A stretch of 62,664 nt of DNA from contig CAMDBL010000003.1 in the NCBI GenBank assembly GCA_945889015.1, forward strand, positions 1 through 62,664. The letters run 5' to 3'. Source of the stretch: Devosia equisanguinis (GTDB lineage Bacteria; Pseudomonadota; Alphaproteobacteria; Rhizobiales; Hyphomicrobiaceae). Below, in pieces: positions 44,091 through 53,174 of the stretch. The notes beneath the pieces were generated by a model. It did no database searches. It worked only from the letters and a program-made list of their open reading frames with translations, and was not told the DNA's origin. Made by a program: the position numbers and the translations under genes. Numbering within the stretch: the first letter of the stretch is position 1; the number at the start of each line of letters is the position of its first letter.

Positions 44091-46424
44091 CTACTTTTTG
44101 ATGGTTGGCCCAGGCGGCGGCGCAGAAGGTGGTGCTGCAACGGTTGGCGATAATCCCGGCAAGATCACGATATCGACCCGGCGGTTCGCGGCCTTGGCCG
44201 CAGGCGTGCCCGTTGTGTCGAGCTGTTTGACCGAGCCGAGGCCGATTGCACTGATGTTGGCCTCGGGGATGCCGCGGCGGACGAGGGCGCGCTTCACGAG
44301 CTCGGCCCGGCGCAGCGAGAGGCGCTTGTTGAGATCGTCGGTTCCCGTGCTGTCGGTATGTCCTTCGACCACGAACCGGGCATTCGCGCACGCGGACAGG
44401 ATCCTGGCGATCCTGTCGACCTCGGTCCGGTAGCCGCCACCGGGCAGATCTTGCGACGACCCGAACTTGAGCCGCAAGGCAGCCGGATCAGACGTGCAGG
44501 AGGCCGCGGTCTGTGCCACGGCAGCCTTCGTCGGTGCTGCGAGAACCGCGAGTTCGACGCGGCGGCCGGGAAGGTCGGTTGCCTTCGTCAAGATTTTGGC
44601 GGCGCCGAGCCCGGCTGTACGCAGCCGTTCCTTGGTGATACCGCGGTTTCCGAGTTCGGTGGCGACGCGCGCGGCGAGCAGGCGGGAATGATCGGCTTTC
44701 GCCCTGCGATCGAAGCCGCGCGTGCTGAAGCCCGCTAACCGCACGGTGACATCGCCGCACATTTTTAGCGCTTCGGCCAGACGATCGAGCTGGCCCAGCG
44801 TTTCGGGGGCAAGCGCGGCGTCGGAGCGTTTCAGTGCGATGCGGGTGCCGGTGATCACCGCGAGTGGCTCGGCCGCACACGGCGCAGACGGAAGGCTGGC
44901 CGCTGCTGGGCCGGTGGCAGCGGCACCGGGCGCGCGGGGAGTTGGCCTCGTGGGGGCCGGACCGGCGGGGACGGCCGCGATCTTGCCAGGAATGTCGGCC
45001 TTCCGGTCCGCCATCGCCGCCGCGAGACGCTTGGCTGCATTGTCCGTCGCACGCTTGGCCTCGGCGGCCAGACGCTTTGCCGCGGCGTCGGCCTCGCGCT
45101 TTGCAGCCTGTTCCTCGGCTGCCTTGCGCTTTGCGCTGTCCTCGGCCTGTTGCGCCTGCACCGCCGCCACGAGACGCTGGGCGTCCTCGGCGGCCTTGCG
45201 TTTCGTTTCCGCCGCGAGACGCTTGATCTCCTCGTCGGCCTTGCGCTTGACCTCGGCCTCCGCGGCGATGCGATTGGCAGCCTCCTCGGCCTTTCGTTTG
45301 GCAACCTCGGCCTCGAGCGCAACGCGCCTCGCCTCCTCGTCGAATATGCGTTTGGCTTCCGCCTCCGCCGCGACGCGTTTGGCCTCCATCTCCGCCGCGA
45401 CGCGCTTGGCTTCCGCCTCGGCCTTACGCTTCGCCTCGGCTTCAGCCGCAACAGCGGCGCGGCGCGCCTCCTCGGCCTTGCGCTTGCTCTCGGCCTCGGC
45501 GGCGGCGGCGACCCTTCTGGTCTGCTCGTCTCTCTTGCGTTTGGCTTCGAGCTCGACTTTGCGCTTGGCGTCCTCCTCAGCCTTGCGCTTGGCGGCATCG
45601 GCTTCCGCGGCACGGCGGGCGGCGGCCTGCGCCGCGGCGACGGCGACAGGATCGGGCGCGGTCAGTCTGTTCTGGAGGCTCGTCATCACGCCGGTGGCGC
45701 CGATCATCGGCTGGGCGATCTGCTCTGCGGTCTTGAACGCGGCAGCGCGCTTATGCTCGTCCGGCGCGAGGCCGACGACCTGCCCGACATCCTCGACGAT
45801 CTTGAGTTTGGCCCAGGGATAGCCGCCAGCGGACAGCGCCGCGCCGACCTCACTCTCGGCGTTTCGCGACGGAAGGTCGTTGAAGCGGTTCTCGTCGAGC
45901 GCCCACCAAGCGATGCCAGTGACGGCGGCTAGCCCGGCAAGGCTTGCGAGAAGGCCGCGGCTGGTGCTCATCGAGCCGACGAGCAGCGACAGGGGATCGT
46001 TCGCGATGGCCTCGCGAATCGACGAGCTTGCAAGTCCGGTCTTGTGACCATGTGCAAGCCAATAGGTCAGCCCGCCAGCCACACCCATCGCCAGTATGCC
46101 GTCGCGCCAGCGGGGTAGCCAGCTGGATACGAAATCGAAGTCCCAGCTTCCATGATCGAAGGAGGCCGCACCGATCGCGACCAGTGCGCCCGCGGCTAGA
46201 TAGTAGATGATCGCTCGAATTCCGGCGAACTCGGCGACGGCGACGGCGAAGAGGGCAAACGGCCAGCTTCGTTCGGCCAGGCTCCAGCCGCGCTCGGCGA
46301 TGCGGGCCAGGACGCCCGCCTCCATGGGTGTTCCGTCGGAAGTGCTGAGGAAGTCGGCGACGAGACCGGTGACGAAGTATGCCAGGACCAGTGCGATACC
46401 GATACGCGCAAGCATTCCCCACAT
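44091..46424 (-). CDS. Inner-membrane/BON/coiled-coil/double OmpA-like envelope protein
   Basis: 777 residues. Four or five membrane helices fill residues 1-176. A BON-like domain follows (about 180-255), then a long Ala/Lys/Glu/Arg coiled coil of TolA type (about 260-495), a Pro/Ala linker, a degenerate OmpA-like domain (about 545-640) and a canonical OmpA C-terminal domain (about 660-760: FVVEGHTDSTGTDDLNKRLSLRRAELVKRAL). OmpA domains bind peptidoglycan, so the protein should span the periplasm from inner membrane to cell wall. The ATG at 46424 with GGAGGG is used; a GTG eight codons earlier is possible. Confidence 0.85.
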   Translation of the reverse strand: MWGMLARIGIALVLAYFVTGLVADFLSTSDGTPMEAGVLARIAERGWSLAERSWPFALFAVAVAEFAGIRAIIYYLAAGALVAIGAASFDHGSWDFDFVSSWLPRWRDGILAMGVAGGLTYWLAHGHKTGLASSSIREAIANDPLSLLVGSMSTSRGLLASLAGLAAVTGIAWWALDENRFNDLPSRNAESEVGAALSAGGYPWAKLKIVEDVGQVVGLAPDEHKRAAAFKTAEQIAQPMIGATGVMTSLQNRLTAPDPVAVAAAQAAARRAAEADAAKRKAEEDAKRKVELEAKRKRDEQTRRVAAAAEAESKRKAEEARRAAVAAEAEAKRKAEAEAKRVAAEMEAKRVAAEAEAKRIFDEEARRVALEAEVAKRKAEEAANRIAAEAEVKRKADEEIKRLAAETKRKAAEDAQRLVAAVQAQQAEDSAKRKAAEEQAAKREADAAAKRLAAEAKRATDNAAKRLAAAMADRKADIPGKIAAVPAGPAPTRPTPRAPGAAATGPAAASLPSAPCAAEPLAVITGTRIALKRSDAALAPETLGQLDRLAEALKMCGDVTVRLAGFSTRGFDRRAKADHSRLLAARVATELGNRGITKERLRTAGLGAAKILTKATDLPGRRVELAVLAAPTKAAVAQTAASCTSDPAALRLKFGSSQDLPGGGYRTEVDRIARILSACANARFVVEGHTDSTGTDDLNKRLSLRRAELVKRALVRRGIPEANISAIGLGSVKQLDTTGTPAAKAANRRVDIVILPGLSPTVAAPPSAPPPGPTIKK

Positions 46425-46553
46425 TCCACTTCCCTCCGATACTCCCACCCCACACGTAACCTAACCGTCGAGGTTCGTTCGTCGTAGGACAATTCGATAC
46501 GACGTGTCTTGGTTAACGGCTGTTCGGCCGCGCGGCTACTCCATCGTTCCCGG

Positions 46554-48167
46554 CTACCTCATCGTACTGGTGTCGATCATCGGAATTTCGACGCGGCTTG
46601 GACCATCATGTCCCGGCATGACGCTGCGCCAGTCCACCTGCAGATCTTCCAGCACCGCCCGGGCGCAGTGGCGTCCAGGCCAGCCGGATACGGTACCGCC
46701 GGGGTGGGTGGATCCGCCGGTCTGATACAGGCCGGCGATAGGCATCCGGTAGCAACCCCAGCCCTCGACCGGTCGAAGGGCGCCCATCTGATCGGGCAGC
46801 AACTCGCCGCCCTGCGGGCCGCCGCGATAGAATTGCGGGTTGGTCCGCTCCATGTCGACGGGTGAGAAGGCGGTGACACCGAGCGCATCGCTCGGCTTGA
46901 AGTCGACCGTCAGCCGGGAAAATTCTTCGAGCAGCAAGCGGGTGTAGTCGGGCTTCGCCTTCTGCCAGTTGGCCGGATCGCCGTCGAGGGCGTACGGCAC
47001 CATGCCGATCACCTTCAGAGTCGCCTTGCCGGGCGGCGCGCGCGAGGCATCCACCCACGCGGAGCAGCCGTTCAGCATCCACGGCTCGCGCGACGGTGCT
47101 TTGCCGGCGGCAATGTCGGCGAGTGCCCGCCGCGTTCCCTCCCACGTACTTTGACCGGCGAGCACCGAGGCGATCGCTCCGTCGCGGCTGCGAAAGCGGA
47201 CGTTGTGCGGCGCCGCCACATGCAGCACGAACAGCGACGGGCCCGCCCGCCAGTGACGGGCACCGTGGACGAAACGCTCCGGCAGCGGCGCATCGAGCAT
47301 GCGTGGCAGGTCCGTGAAATGCGCGGACGAGACCACGGCACGGCGCGCGCGGAACGTCTTGCCGAAATCGGTGACGGCGCCGACCGTGCGTCCGCCCTCG
47401 ACGAGGAGCCGGGCGACGCGCGTGCTGGTGTGGATGGCGCCGCCGTGTGCGCGGACGATATCGGCGAGGATTTCGGCGAGCCGGATCGAGCCGCCGACCG
47501 GATTGACCCAGCCGTATTGCCAGCCCGCCATCACCGACAGCGGCATCACACCCGTCCCCGGCGTGTCGATCGGCTGCACCATCGCCATGCCGCCCCACAG
47601 CATGAACCCGCGCACGTGCTCGCTCTCGAAGGCGTCGCCGATCATGCCGACGCCGCTCAGCGCCTGCATCGCGAGATAGCGGCGCTCCGCGTCGGCATCG
47701 ACCGGCGTCAGTGCCGTCCCCGGCGATGTGACGAGGCCGCGAACATGGACGGGTAGCAGCGCCTTCCATTCAGCCATCAGAGAGCGGAATGCTTCGGCGT
47801 CGCGACGCGAGTAACGCTCGATCTCGTTGGCGGTGCGCTCGCGATCGCGCCACAGCGTCAGGCTTTCCCCATCGGGAAACGGCACGACGACGCCGGGGTC
47901 GTTGCCGACGTATGTCAAGCCACGGGCGAACAGGCCGAGTTCGTCGCCTGAAAACATCGGGCTCGACAGCAGGAAGGGATGGCCTTGGCTGAACGTGTCG
48001 TGCTTGAAGCCCGGCAACGTCAGCTCTTCCGTCACCGTGCCGCCACCGATCGTGTTGCGGGCTTCCAGCACGGTGACCGACAGGCCGGCCTTGGCGAGAT
48101 AGGCGGCCGTGGTCAGCGCGTTGTGGCCGGCGCCGACGATGACGACGTCGCTTTCGATCTCGGACAT
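46554..48167 (-). CDS. FAD-dependent oxidoreductase (phytoene desaturase-like)
   Basis: 537 residues. The N-terminal dinucleotide fold VVIVGAGHNALTTAAYLAKAGLSVTVLEA and the motif RNTIGGGTVTEE are typical, with a C-terminal FAD-contacting segment (GLYQTGGSTHPGGTVSGWPG). The family covers phytoene desaturases, pyridine nucleotide-disulfide oxidoreductase domain 2 proteins and related. No other carotenoid genes are present, so a carotenoid role is unlikely. The gene is followed on the same strand by nothing closer than the OmpA-like gene and preceded by the cupin gene, 13 bases away. Confidence 0.88.
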   Translation of the reverse strand: MSEIESDVVIVGAGHNALTTAAYLAKAGLSVTVLEARNTIGGGTVTEELTLPGFKHDTFSQGHPFLLSSPMFSGDELGLFARGLTYVGNDPGVVVPFPDGESLTLWRDRERTANEIERYSRRDAEAFRSLMAEWKALLPVHVRGLVTSPGTALTPVDADAERRYLAMQALSGVGMIGDAFESEHVRGFMLWGGMAMVQPIDTPGTGVMPLSVMAGWQYGWVNPVGGSIRLAEILADIVRAHGGAIHTSTRVARLLVEGGRTVGAVTDFGKTFRARRAVVSSAHFTDLPRMLDAPLPERFVHGARHWRAGPSLFVLHVAAPHNVRFRSRDGAIASVLAGQSTWEGTRRALADIAAGKAPSREPWMLNGCSAWVDASRAPPGKATLKVIGMVPYALDGDPANWQKAKPDYTRLLLEEFSRLTVDFKPSDALGVTAFSPVDMERTNPQFYRGGPQGGELLPDQMGALRPVEGWGCYRMPIAGLYQTGGSTHPGGTVSGWPGRHCARAVLEDLQVDWRSVMPGHDGPSRVEIPMIDTSTMR

Positions 48168-48180
48168 GACGTTCTCCGGC

Positions 48181-48528
48181 TCAGGCGTAGACGATCAGCG
48201 GCTGATCGATGGGCTTCAGATAGAACAGCAGCAGCACGACCGTCTCGTCGCTGCTCGGGTTTCTGCCGCAATGGATGACGCCGGGGGCGATGTAGTCGCC
48301 CTGGCCCGCCGTCAACAGCTTGACGGGCTGGTCCCCGTTCGTGAACTCGAGACTGCCCGACACGACCGTGAACCATTCGTGGCCGCCGGGATGGAAATGA
48401 CGATCACCCTGCACGCCCGGAAGCCTTCGCACATAGCGCATGCCGCTCTCGAAGCCTGGGACATCGGAGATCCCGGCGGGCTTGTGCACCCACTCGACGG
48501 GCTGATTGCGCTCGCTTGTGACTGTCAT
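48181..48528 (-). CDS. Small cupin-domain protein
   Basis: 115 residues with a single cupin barrel. The first metal motif is DRHFHPGGHEWFTVVSG (His, His, Glu) and the second is PGVIHCGRNPSS (His). TGGGAGGTG before the ATG is a good ribosome site; the longer frame is rejected. It sits between a TIM-barrel isomerase and a FAD oxidoreductase, so it probably belongs to the same catabolic unit. Substrate unknown. Confidence 0.85.
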   Translation of the reverse strand: MTVTSERNQPVEWVHKPAGISDVPGFESGMRYVRRLPGVQGDRHFHPGGHEWFTVVSGSLEFTNGDQPVKLLTAGQGDYIAPGVIHCGRNPSSDETVVLLLFYLKPIDQPLIVYA

Positions 48529-48569
48529 CGGCACCTCCCATTGTCGGCTGCATATCGTGATCCGTCGTG

Positions 48570-49394
48570 TCAGGCGGCGAACCGGGTCTTGGCGCGCGGC
48601 TTGACCGGATAGCCGTAGCGCCGGGTCCAGGCGAGCGCGTCCCACGAATCCTGTCCCTTGGCCGGACCGAACTCGAGGCCGATCCATTTGGTGCAGTCGA
48701 GCGACCAGATGCGCTCGCTGATCCAGTAGAGGTCGAGCTCGCCGGTGTCGGGGCCGGTGCGGTCGGGGAGATTGCCGATCTGTGCGTAGCCGATCTGGTG
48801 GCGATAGGTGTCGAGGATGGTCGCGAGGCTGCCGGGCTCCTCGATGGTCAGGTGATAGGTGTCCCAGACGAGCCAGAGATTGTCGGCCGCGACACGGTCG
48901 AGCACGGCCTTGCCCTGGGCCATGGTCGACAGGACGAACGGCTCGTTGTTGCGGGTGCAGACCGGCTCGACGACAATTCGGAACGGTTGGCCCTTTGCCT
49001 GCTCGCAGATGTAGGCGAGATTCTCGACCACGGTGTCGATACTGCGCTCGCGGCTCTCACCCTTCTGGATCTTGCCGTGACCGACCTGGATGGTGTCGTA
49101 ACCCGCGGCGATCGCGTACTCGATTGCTGTGTCGGCGGCGCGGCGAAACTGCTCCTGGCAACCGGGCCGCCCCGACCAACCGTAGTTGTCGCCGGGCCAG
49201 TCGGCGGGGACGAGACCGTAGGAGATGGTGACGCCGTTGTCCTTGCAGATGCGCGCGACCTCGTCCTTTTTCAGCGCATACGGAAAAATCCACTCGACCG
49301 CATCGAAGCCAAGCTCGGCGGCGGCCGGCACGCGCTCACGCTCGGGTAGTTCCTGGAACAGGTGCATCAGGTTCGGGGCGAAACGCGGGGGCAT
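48570..49394 (-). CDS. Hydroxypyruvate isomerase-like TIM-barrel protein
   Basis: 274 residues of the xylose isomerase-like TIM-barrel superfamily (MHLFQELPERERVPAAAELGFDAVEWIFPY; VVEPVCTRNN; VWDTYHLTIEE), with the metal-binding Glu, Asp, His and Glu. Relatives isomerise hydroxypyruvate or related sugar acids. The ATG at 49394 (MPPRFAPNL) is chosen; the longer frame reads through a region without family similarity. First gene of the three-gene group with cupin and oxidoreductase. Confidence 0.85.
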   Translation of the reverse strand: MPPRFAPNLMHLFQELPERERVPAAAELGFDAVEWIFPYALKKDEVARICKDNGVTISYGLVPADWPGDNYGWSGRPGCQEQFRRAADTAIEYAIAAGYDTIQVGHGKIQKGESRERSIDTVVENLAYICEQAKGQPFRIVVEPVCTRNNEPFVLSTMAQGKAVLDRVAADNLWLVWDTYHLTIEEPGSLATILDTYRHQIGYAQIGNLPDRTGPDTGELDLYWISERIWSLDCTKWIGLEFGPAKGQDSWDALAWTRRYGYPVKPRAKTRFAA

Positions 49395-49499
49395 GGCGGG
49401 CTCCGGACGGTGGCTGCGGAAACGATGCCGCAGCCTAGCCGCCTCCACCTCTCGCGCAAGCACGGTCGCGCCGGTCAGCCCCGCGCTGGGCGGGGAGAG

Positions 49500-50642
49500 C
49501 TACGCACCGAGATAGACGCGGTGGAAGCGCCGGCCGAGCCGCGTCAACACCTCGTAGCCAATGGTGCCGGCCTTGGCGCCGACGGTCTCGATCGGCAGGC
49601 TCGGGCCGATCAGCTCGGCCCAGAGCGCTTGGCCCGACAAGGCATCATCCGTCACCGCTTCGGTCACGTCGGCGGTGACGAGGTCCATCGAGACGCGGCC
49701 GACGATGGGGCAGAGGTGGCCGTCGATGCCGATCAGTCCACCGGGGACACCATTGCTGCCGCTCGCGTGACGGAAGACGCCGTCGGCATAACCTGCCGCG
49801 ATGGTGGCGATGCGCCGACGCGAGCGCGTCGTCCAAGTGGCGGAGTAGCCGATAGCCTGACCTGCGGGCACGTCGCGGACTTGCAGAACGCGGGCAAAGG
49901 CGCGGACCACCGGCTCGACAGGCGCACGCCCACCGCCAAACGCCTGCCCTCCATAGAGGGCGTATCCCGGACGTACGAGGTCGAAATGAAACGGCGCGCC
50001 GAGCATGAGGCCATCGGAGGCCGATAAGCTCGCGGGCACTCCCGGCAGCCGCTCGCGCGCGGCGAGGAAGGCGTCGCGCTGCAGGCTGTTCATTGCTGAA
50101 GTGGGATCATCCGCGCAGGCGAGGTGGCTCATCACAAGCCTGATGGCAAGCTCGGCGAAGTCGCTCGATTGGACCAGTCCCTCGAGCTGTCGCCTCGACA
50201 AGCCGCGCCGGTTGAGGCCGGTATCGACCTGCAGCGCGGCCGGCAGCTTGGCTCCGGCCTTATTGCAATACTGGAGCCATGCGCTGACATCTGAGGGATC
50301 GGCCAAAACCGGAACTGTGCAATGCGCGGCGAGGAAGCCCGCATCCAGCACGCCATCGAGGACATAGATGACAGCCCGAGGCGCGAGCGCGCGGGCCTGC
50401 TGTGCCTCGTCGGGCGTCGCGACGAAGAAGGTGCGGCATCCCGCGCTGACCAGCGCCGGCACGATTTCAGCCGCACCGAGCCCATAGGCGTCGGCTTTCA
50501 CCACGGCAGAGCACTCGGCCGGCGCGACATGCGCCGCAAGCGCCCGCCAGTTCGCCGCGATTCTTGCAAGGTCGACGATGACGGCGCCCGTCGCACGCGC
50601 GGGAACCGAACTCAAATCGATCGCCGGTGCCTCGGTGCTCAT
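49500..50642 (-). CDS. alr: Alanine racemase
   Basis: 380 residues. The PLP-binding lysine lies in AVVKADAYGLG and the second catalytic Tyr in AIGYSATWTT. It makes D-alanine for peptidoglycan. The ATG at 50642 (MSTEAPA) fits the family; the upstream part of the frame is shadow of the dnaB gap. It follows dnaB, the order seen in many Hyphomicrobiales. Confidence 0.95.
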   Translation of the reverse strand: MSTEAPAIDLSSVPARATGAVIVDLARIAANWRALAAHVAPAECSAVVKADAYGLGAAEIVPALVSAGCRTFFVATPDEAQQARALAPRAVIYVLDGVLDAGFLAAHCTVPVLADPSDVSAWLQYCNKAGAKLPAALQVDTGLNRRGLSRRQLEGLVQSSDFAELAIRLVMSHLACADDPTSAMNSLQRDAFLAARERLPGVPASLSASDGLMLGAPFHFDLVRPGYALYGGQAFGGGRAPVEPVVRAFARVLQVRDVPAGQAIGYSATWTTRSRRRIATIAAGYADGVFRHASGSNGVPGGLIGIDGHLCPIVGRVSMDLVTADVTEAVTDDALSGQALWAELIGPSLPIETVGAKAGTIGYEVLTRLGRRFHRVYLGA

Positions 50643-50669
50643 GGCCCCATCCCGGTGCTGGTGCGACCG

Positions 50670-50697
50670 CTTCCCCTTCCCAGCGGGGAGGGGGAAA
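50670..50697. repeat. Palindromic REP-like element, copy 2
   Basis: CTTCCCCTTCCC-AG-CGGGGAGGGGGAAAG is an imperfect palindrome in the gap between dnaB and alr. It shares AGCGGGGAGGGG with the element at 21904-21926. Two copies in comparable positions (between co-directional genes) suggest a dispersed repeat family. Confidence 0.45.
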
Positions 50698-50760
50698 GTT
50701 TTGCATTGGCCGTCTTGATGCAGGAGGTTCCGTCGAATGGGGGCGACCGGATTTCGTCCG

Positions 50761-52290
50761 TCACTCCCCGTCCCGATCCGGCATGTGGTATTCCTTGGCC
50801 AGATTGCCGAAGCGCGTGAACTGGGACTCGAAGGAGAGCTGCACCGTGCCGACGGGACCATGGCGCTGCTTGCCGATGATCACCTCGGCCTTGCCGCTGA
50901 CTTGGCTCATCTTGGCGAACCATTCCTGGAATTTCGCATCTCCCTCGGCCGGTTTCAAACGCTCGACGTAGTATTCCTCGCGGAACACGAACATTACAAC
51001 GTCGGCGTCCTGCTCGATCGAGCCGGATTCACGAAGATCAGACAATTGTGGCCGTTTGTCCTCGCGCTGCTCGACCTGACGGGAGAGCTGCGAAAGCGCG
51101 ATGATCGGCACCGCCAGCTCCTTGGCCAGCGCCTTGAGACCGGTGGTGATCTCGGTGATTTCCTGCACGCGGTTGGCCTGACTCGATTTCGACGATCCCG
51201 CGAGGAGCTGGAGGTAGTCGACAATCAGCAGGTCGAGGCCGTGCTGGCGCTTGAGCTTTCGCGCGCGAGCCGAGAGCTGGGCGATGGTGATGCCACCGGT
51301 CTGGTCGATGAACAGCGGCGCGCGGCTCATCTCCTGCGAAACCTGAACCAGACGGCGGAACTCGTCCTCGTTGATCATGCCGCGGCGAATATGGCCCGAG
51401 GAGATCTCCGCCTGCTCCGACAGGATACGGGTGGCGAGCTGCTCGGCTGACATTTCGAGCGAGAAGAAGCCGACCTTGCCGCCGGCGATCGCCTTGCGCG
51501 TACCGTCGGGCTGGATCTCCTCCTGGTAGGCCTTGGCGACGTTGTAGGCGATGTTGGTGACAAGCGCGGTCTTGCCCATCGAGGGGCGTCCGGCGAGGAT
51601 GATCAGGTCCGAGTGCTGCAGGCCGCCCATCTGGTTGTCGAGATCGGACAGGCCGGTCGACAACCCCGAGAGGCCGCCCTGGCGCGCATAGGCCGCGTTC
51701 GCCATCTCGATGGCGTGGGTCAACGCCGTCCCGAAGTTGAGGAAGCCCTGGCCGTACTTGCCGGTTTCGGCGAGGCCGTAGAGCCGGCCTTCCGCCTCCT
51801 GGATCTGCGACTCCGGCGTTGCGTCGACCGGGCTGTCGTAGGCGGTGTTGACCAGATCTTCGCCGATCGCGATCAGCTGCCGGCGGACGGCGAGATCGTA
51901 GATGGTGCGGCCGTAGTCGTAGGCATTGATGATCGTCGTCGCGTTGGCGGCAAGCCGGCCCAGATATTGCGGTACTGTCAGCGTCGGTGCAATTGGCTCG
52001 GCGTTCTCGAAGAACGTGCGCAGCGTGATTGGCGTCGCCTGCTTGCCCGCGTGAATCAACTTCCCGGCGGTCTCATAGATCTCCGCATGCAGCGGATCGT
52101 AGAAGTGTTCGGCGAGCAGGAACGCCGAGACGCGGTCTTGTGCCTCGTTGTTGACGAGGATGGCACCGAGCAGCGCCTGCTCGGCCTCGATGTTGTGCGG
52201 CGCTTGCCGGAAGTCGACGGGCTCGTCCGCGGCGGCTGCCGCCTTGAGCCGCGAGGTCGCGAGCACGGGGGCGTTCTGTGTCTGTGTCAT
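50761..52290 (-). CDS. dnaB: Replicative DNA helicase
   Basis: 509 residues. The N-terminal DnaB domain (PHNIEAEQALLGAILVNNEA) and the RecA-like C-terminal domain (LIILAGRPSMGKTALVTNIAYN; LDLLIVDYLQLL; DLRESGSIEQDADVVMF) are complete. It unwinds DNA at the replication fork. ATG 52290 (MTQTQNA) is the family start; a TTG 11 codons earlier has a good ribosome site (GGAAGGGGG) and cannot be excluded. No intein is present. Confidence 0.96.
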   Translation of the reverse strand: MTQTQNAPVLATSRLKAAAAADEPVDFRQAPHNIEAEQALLGAILVNNEAQDRVSAFLLAEHFYDPLHAEIYETAGKLIHAGKQATPITLRTFFENAEPIAPTLTVPQYLGRLAANATTIINAYDYGRTIYDLAVRRQLIAIGEDLVNTAYDSPVDATPESQIQEAEGRLYGLAETGKYGQGFLNFGTALTHAIEMANAAYARQGGLSGLSTGLSDLDNQMGGLQHSDLIILAGRPSMGKTALVTNIAYNVAKAYQEEIQPDGTRKAIAGGKVGFFSLEMSAEQLATRILSEQAEISSGHIRRGMINEDEFRRLVQVSQEMSRAPLFIDQTGGITIAQLSARARKLKRQHGLDLLIVDYLQLLAGSSKSSQANRVQEITEITTGLKALAKELAVPIIALSQLSRQVEQREDKRPQLSDLRESGSIEQDADVVMFVFREEYYVERLKPAEGDAKFQEWFAKMSQVSGKAEVIIGKQRHGPVGTVQLSFESQFTRFGNLAKEYHMPDRDGE

Positions 52291-52427
52291 GAGGGGGAAA
52301 CTAACCGAATCGCGCCGCCGCAAGAGCCCCCTTCCGCATGCCGCCGCGAGATCTCCCTGTTATCAACACAGCGGCGATTTTCCCCTTGTCGCGTGGCGAA
52401 TCAAATCCCTGATGTCGCCGGACATGG

Positions 52428-53108
52428 TCAGCTGTGCTCATCGTCCTCGTCGGCGTGTCCATGCAACGCGTAGACGAGTTCGGCCGTCGCATTCGCTGTA
52501 CGGAATATCGCCAAGCAGACTTGCCCCAGCAGCAGCAGCAGCGCGCTCACCGGCAGCAGAGCGATCAGCACCGGCAACGTCTCGCGCAGAGCGGGGGGCA
52601 GAGTGCCGATCCTGACGACGCCGATCGCGATGGCGATGTTCACGCCGGCGAGGCCGATGGCGATGGCCAGCATCAGCCAGCCGGCGGCGATCGTCAAAAC
52701 GGCGAGCGACCGCCCGACCTTGTAGCCACGCACTGGCTGCGGAATAGCGACGGCGCGGCGCTGGGCATGCCTTGGCTGTCGTATCGCCTCCCGGCTGGCC
52801 TGGGGGCGCGCCGCCGGCGCATGCCTCGAGGAAAAAGGCGGCGCGGCATAGGCCGGTCGTCCGGTCGGCTGGCTTGCCAGGGCTTCCGACAGCGGCTTGC
52901 CTGCGCTCGCGGCCATGGCAGCACCGGGTGCCTGTCCTAGCCGCCGTAACGCCACACCGGCCTCTGCCGCCTCAGGCGTGCGACCATAGTAGTCGACGAG
53001 ATGTTGGAAGAACTGCGCCGCGTATGCAACCTGGCCGCTGGTCTCGGCCTGATAGGCGGCGCGCAGGATCTCAGGAGGTGTCAGTGCGGGCTGGTTCGCT
53101 TGTTCCAT
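52428..53108 (-). CDS. Membrane protein of unknown function with TPR-like N-terminus
   Basis: 226 residues. A helical N-terminus (about 10-55, AAYQAETSGQVAYAAQFFQHLVDYYG), then a Pro/Arg/Ala-rich linker (about 60-130), and two membrane helices in the last 90 residues, ending in an acidic/His tail. No family recognised. It lies upstream of dnaB on the same strand, 137 bases away. The ATG at 53108 (MEQANQ) is chosen; ribosome site is poor. Confidence 0.65.
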   Translation of the reverse strand: MEQANQPALTPPEILRAAYQAETSGQVAYAAQFFQHLVDYYGRTPEAAEAGVALRRLGQAPGAAMAASAGKPLSEALASQPTGRPAYAAPPFSSRHAPAARPQASREAIRQPRHAQRRAVAIPQPVRGYKVGRSLAVLTIAAGWLMLAIAIGLAGVNIAIAIGVVRIGTLPPALRETLPVLIALLPVSALLLLLGQVCLAIFRTANATAELVYALHGHADEDDEHS

Positions 53109-53174
53109 GGCCAGAGTTCCGGTGACGCGGGTCACTGCAGAGAGCTTATCCTCCGATGCGAACGATGTCCGGAC

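Noticed and set aside
46447-46470. GTAACC near the OmpA-like gene as a third SigF promoter
   Set aside because: No CGAA at 16 bases downstream on the proper strand.
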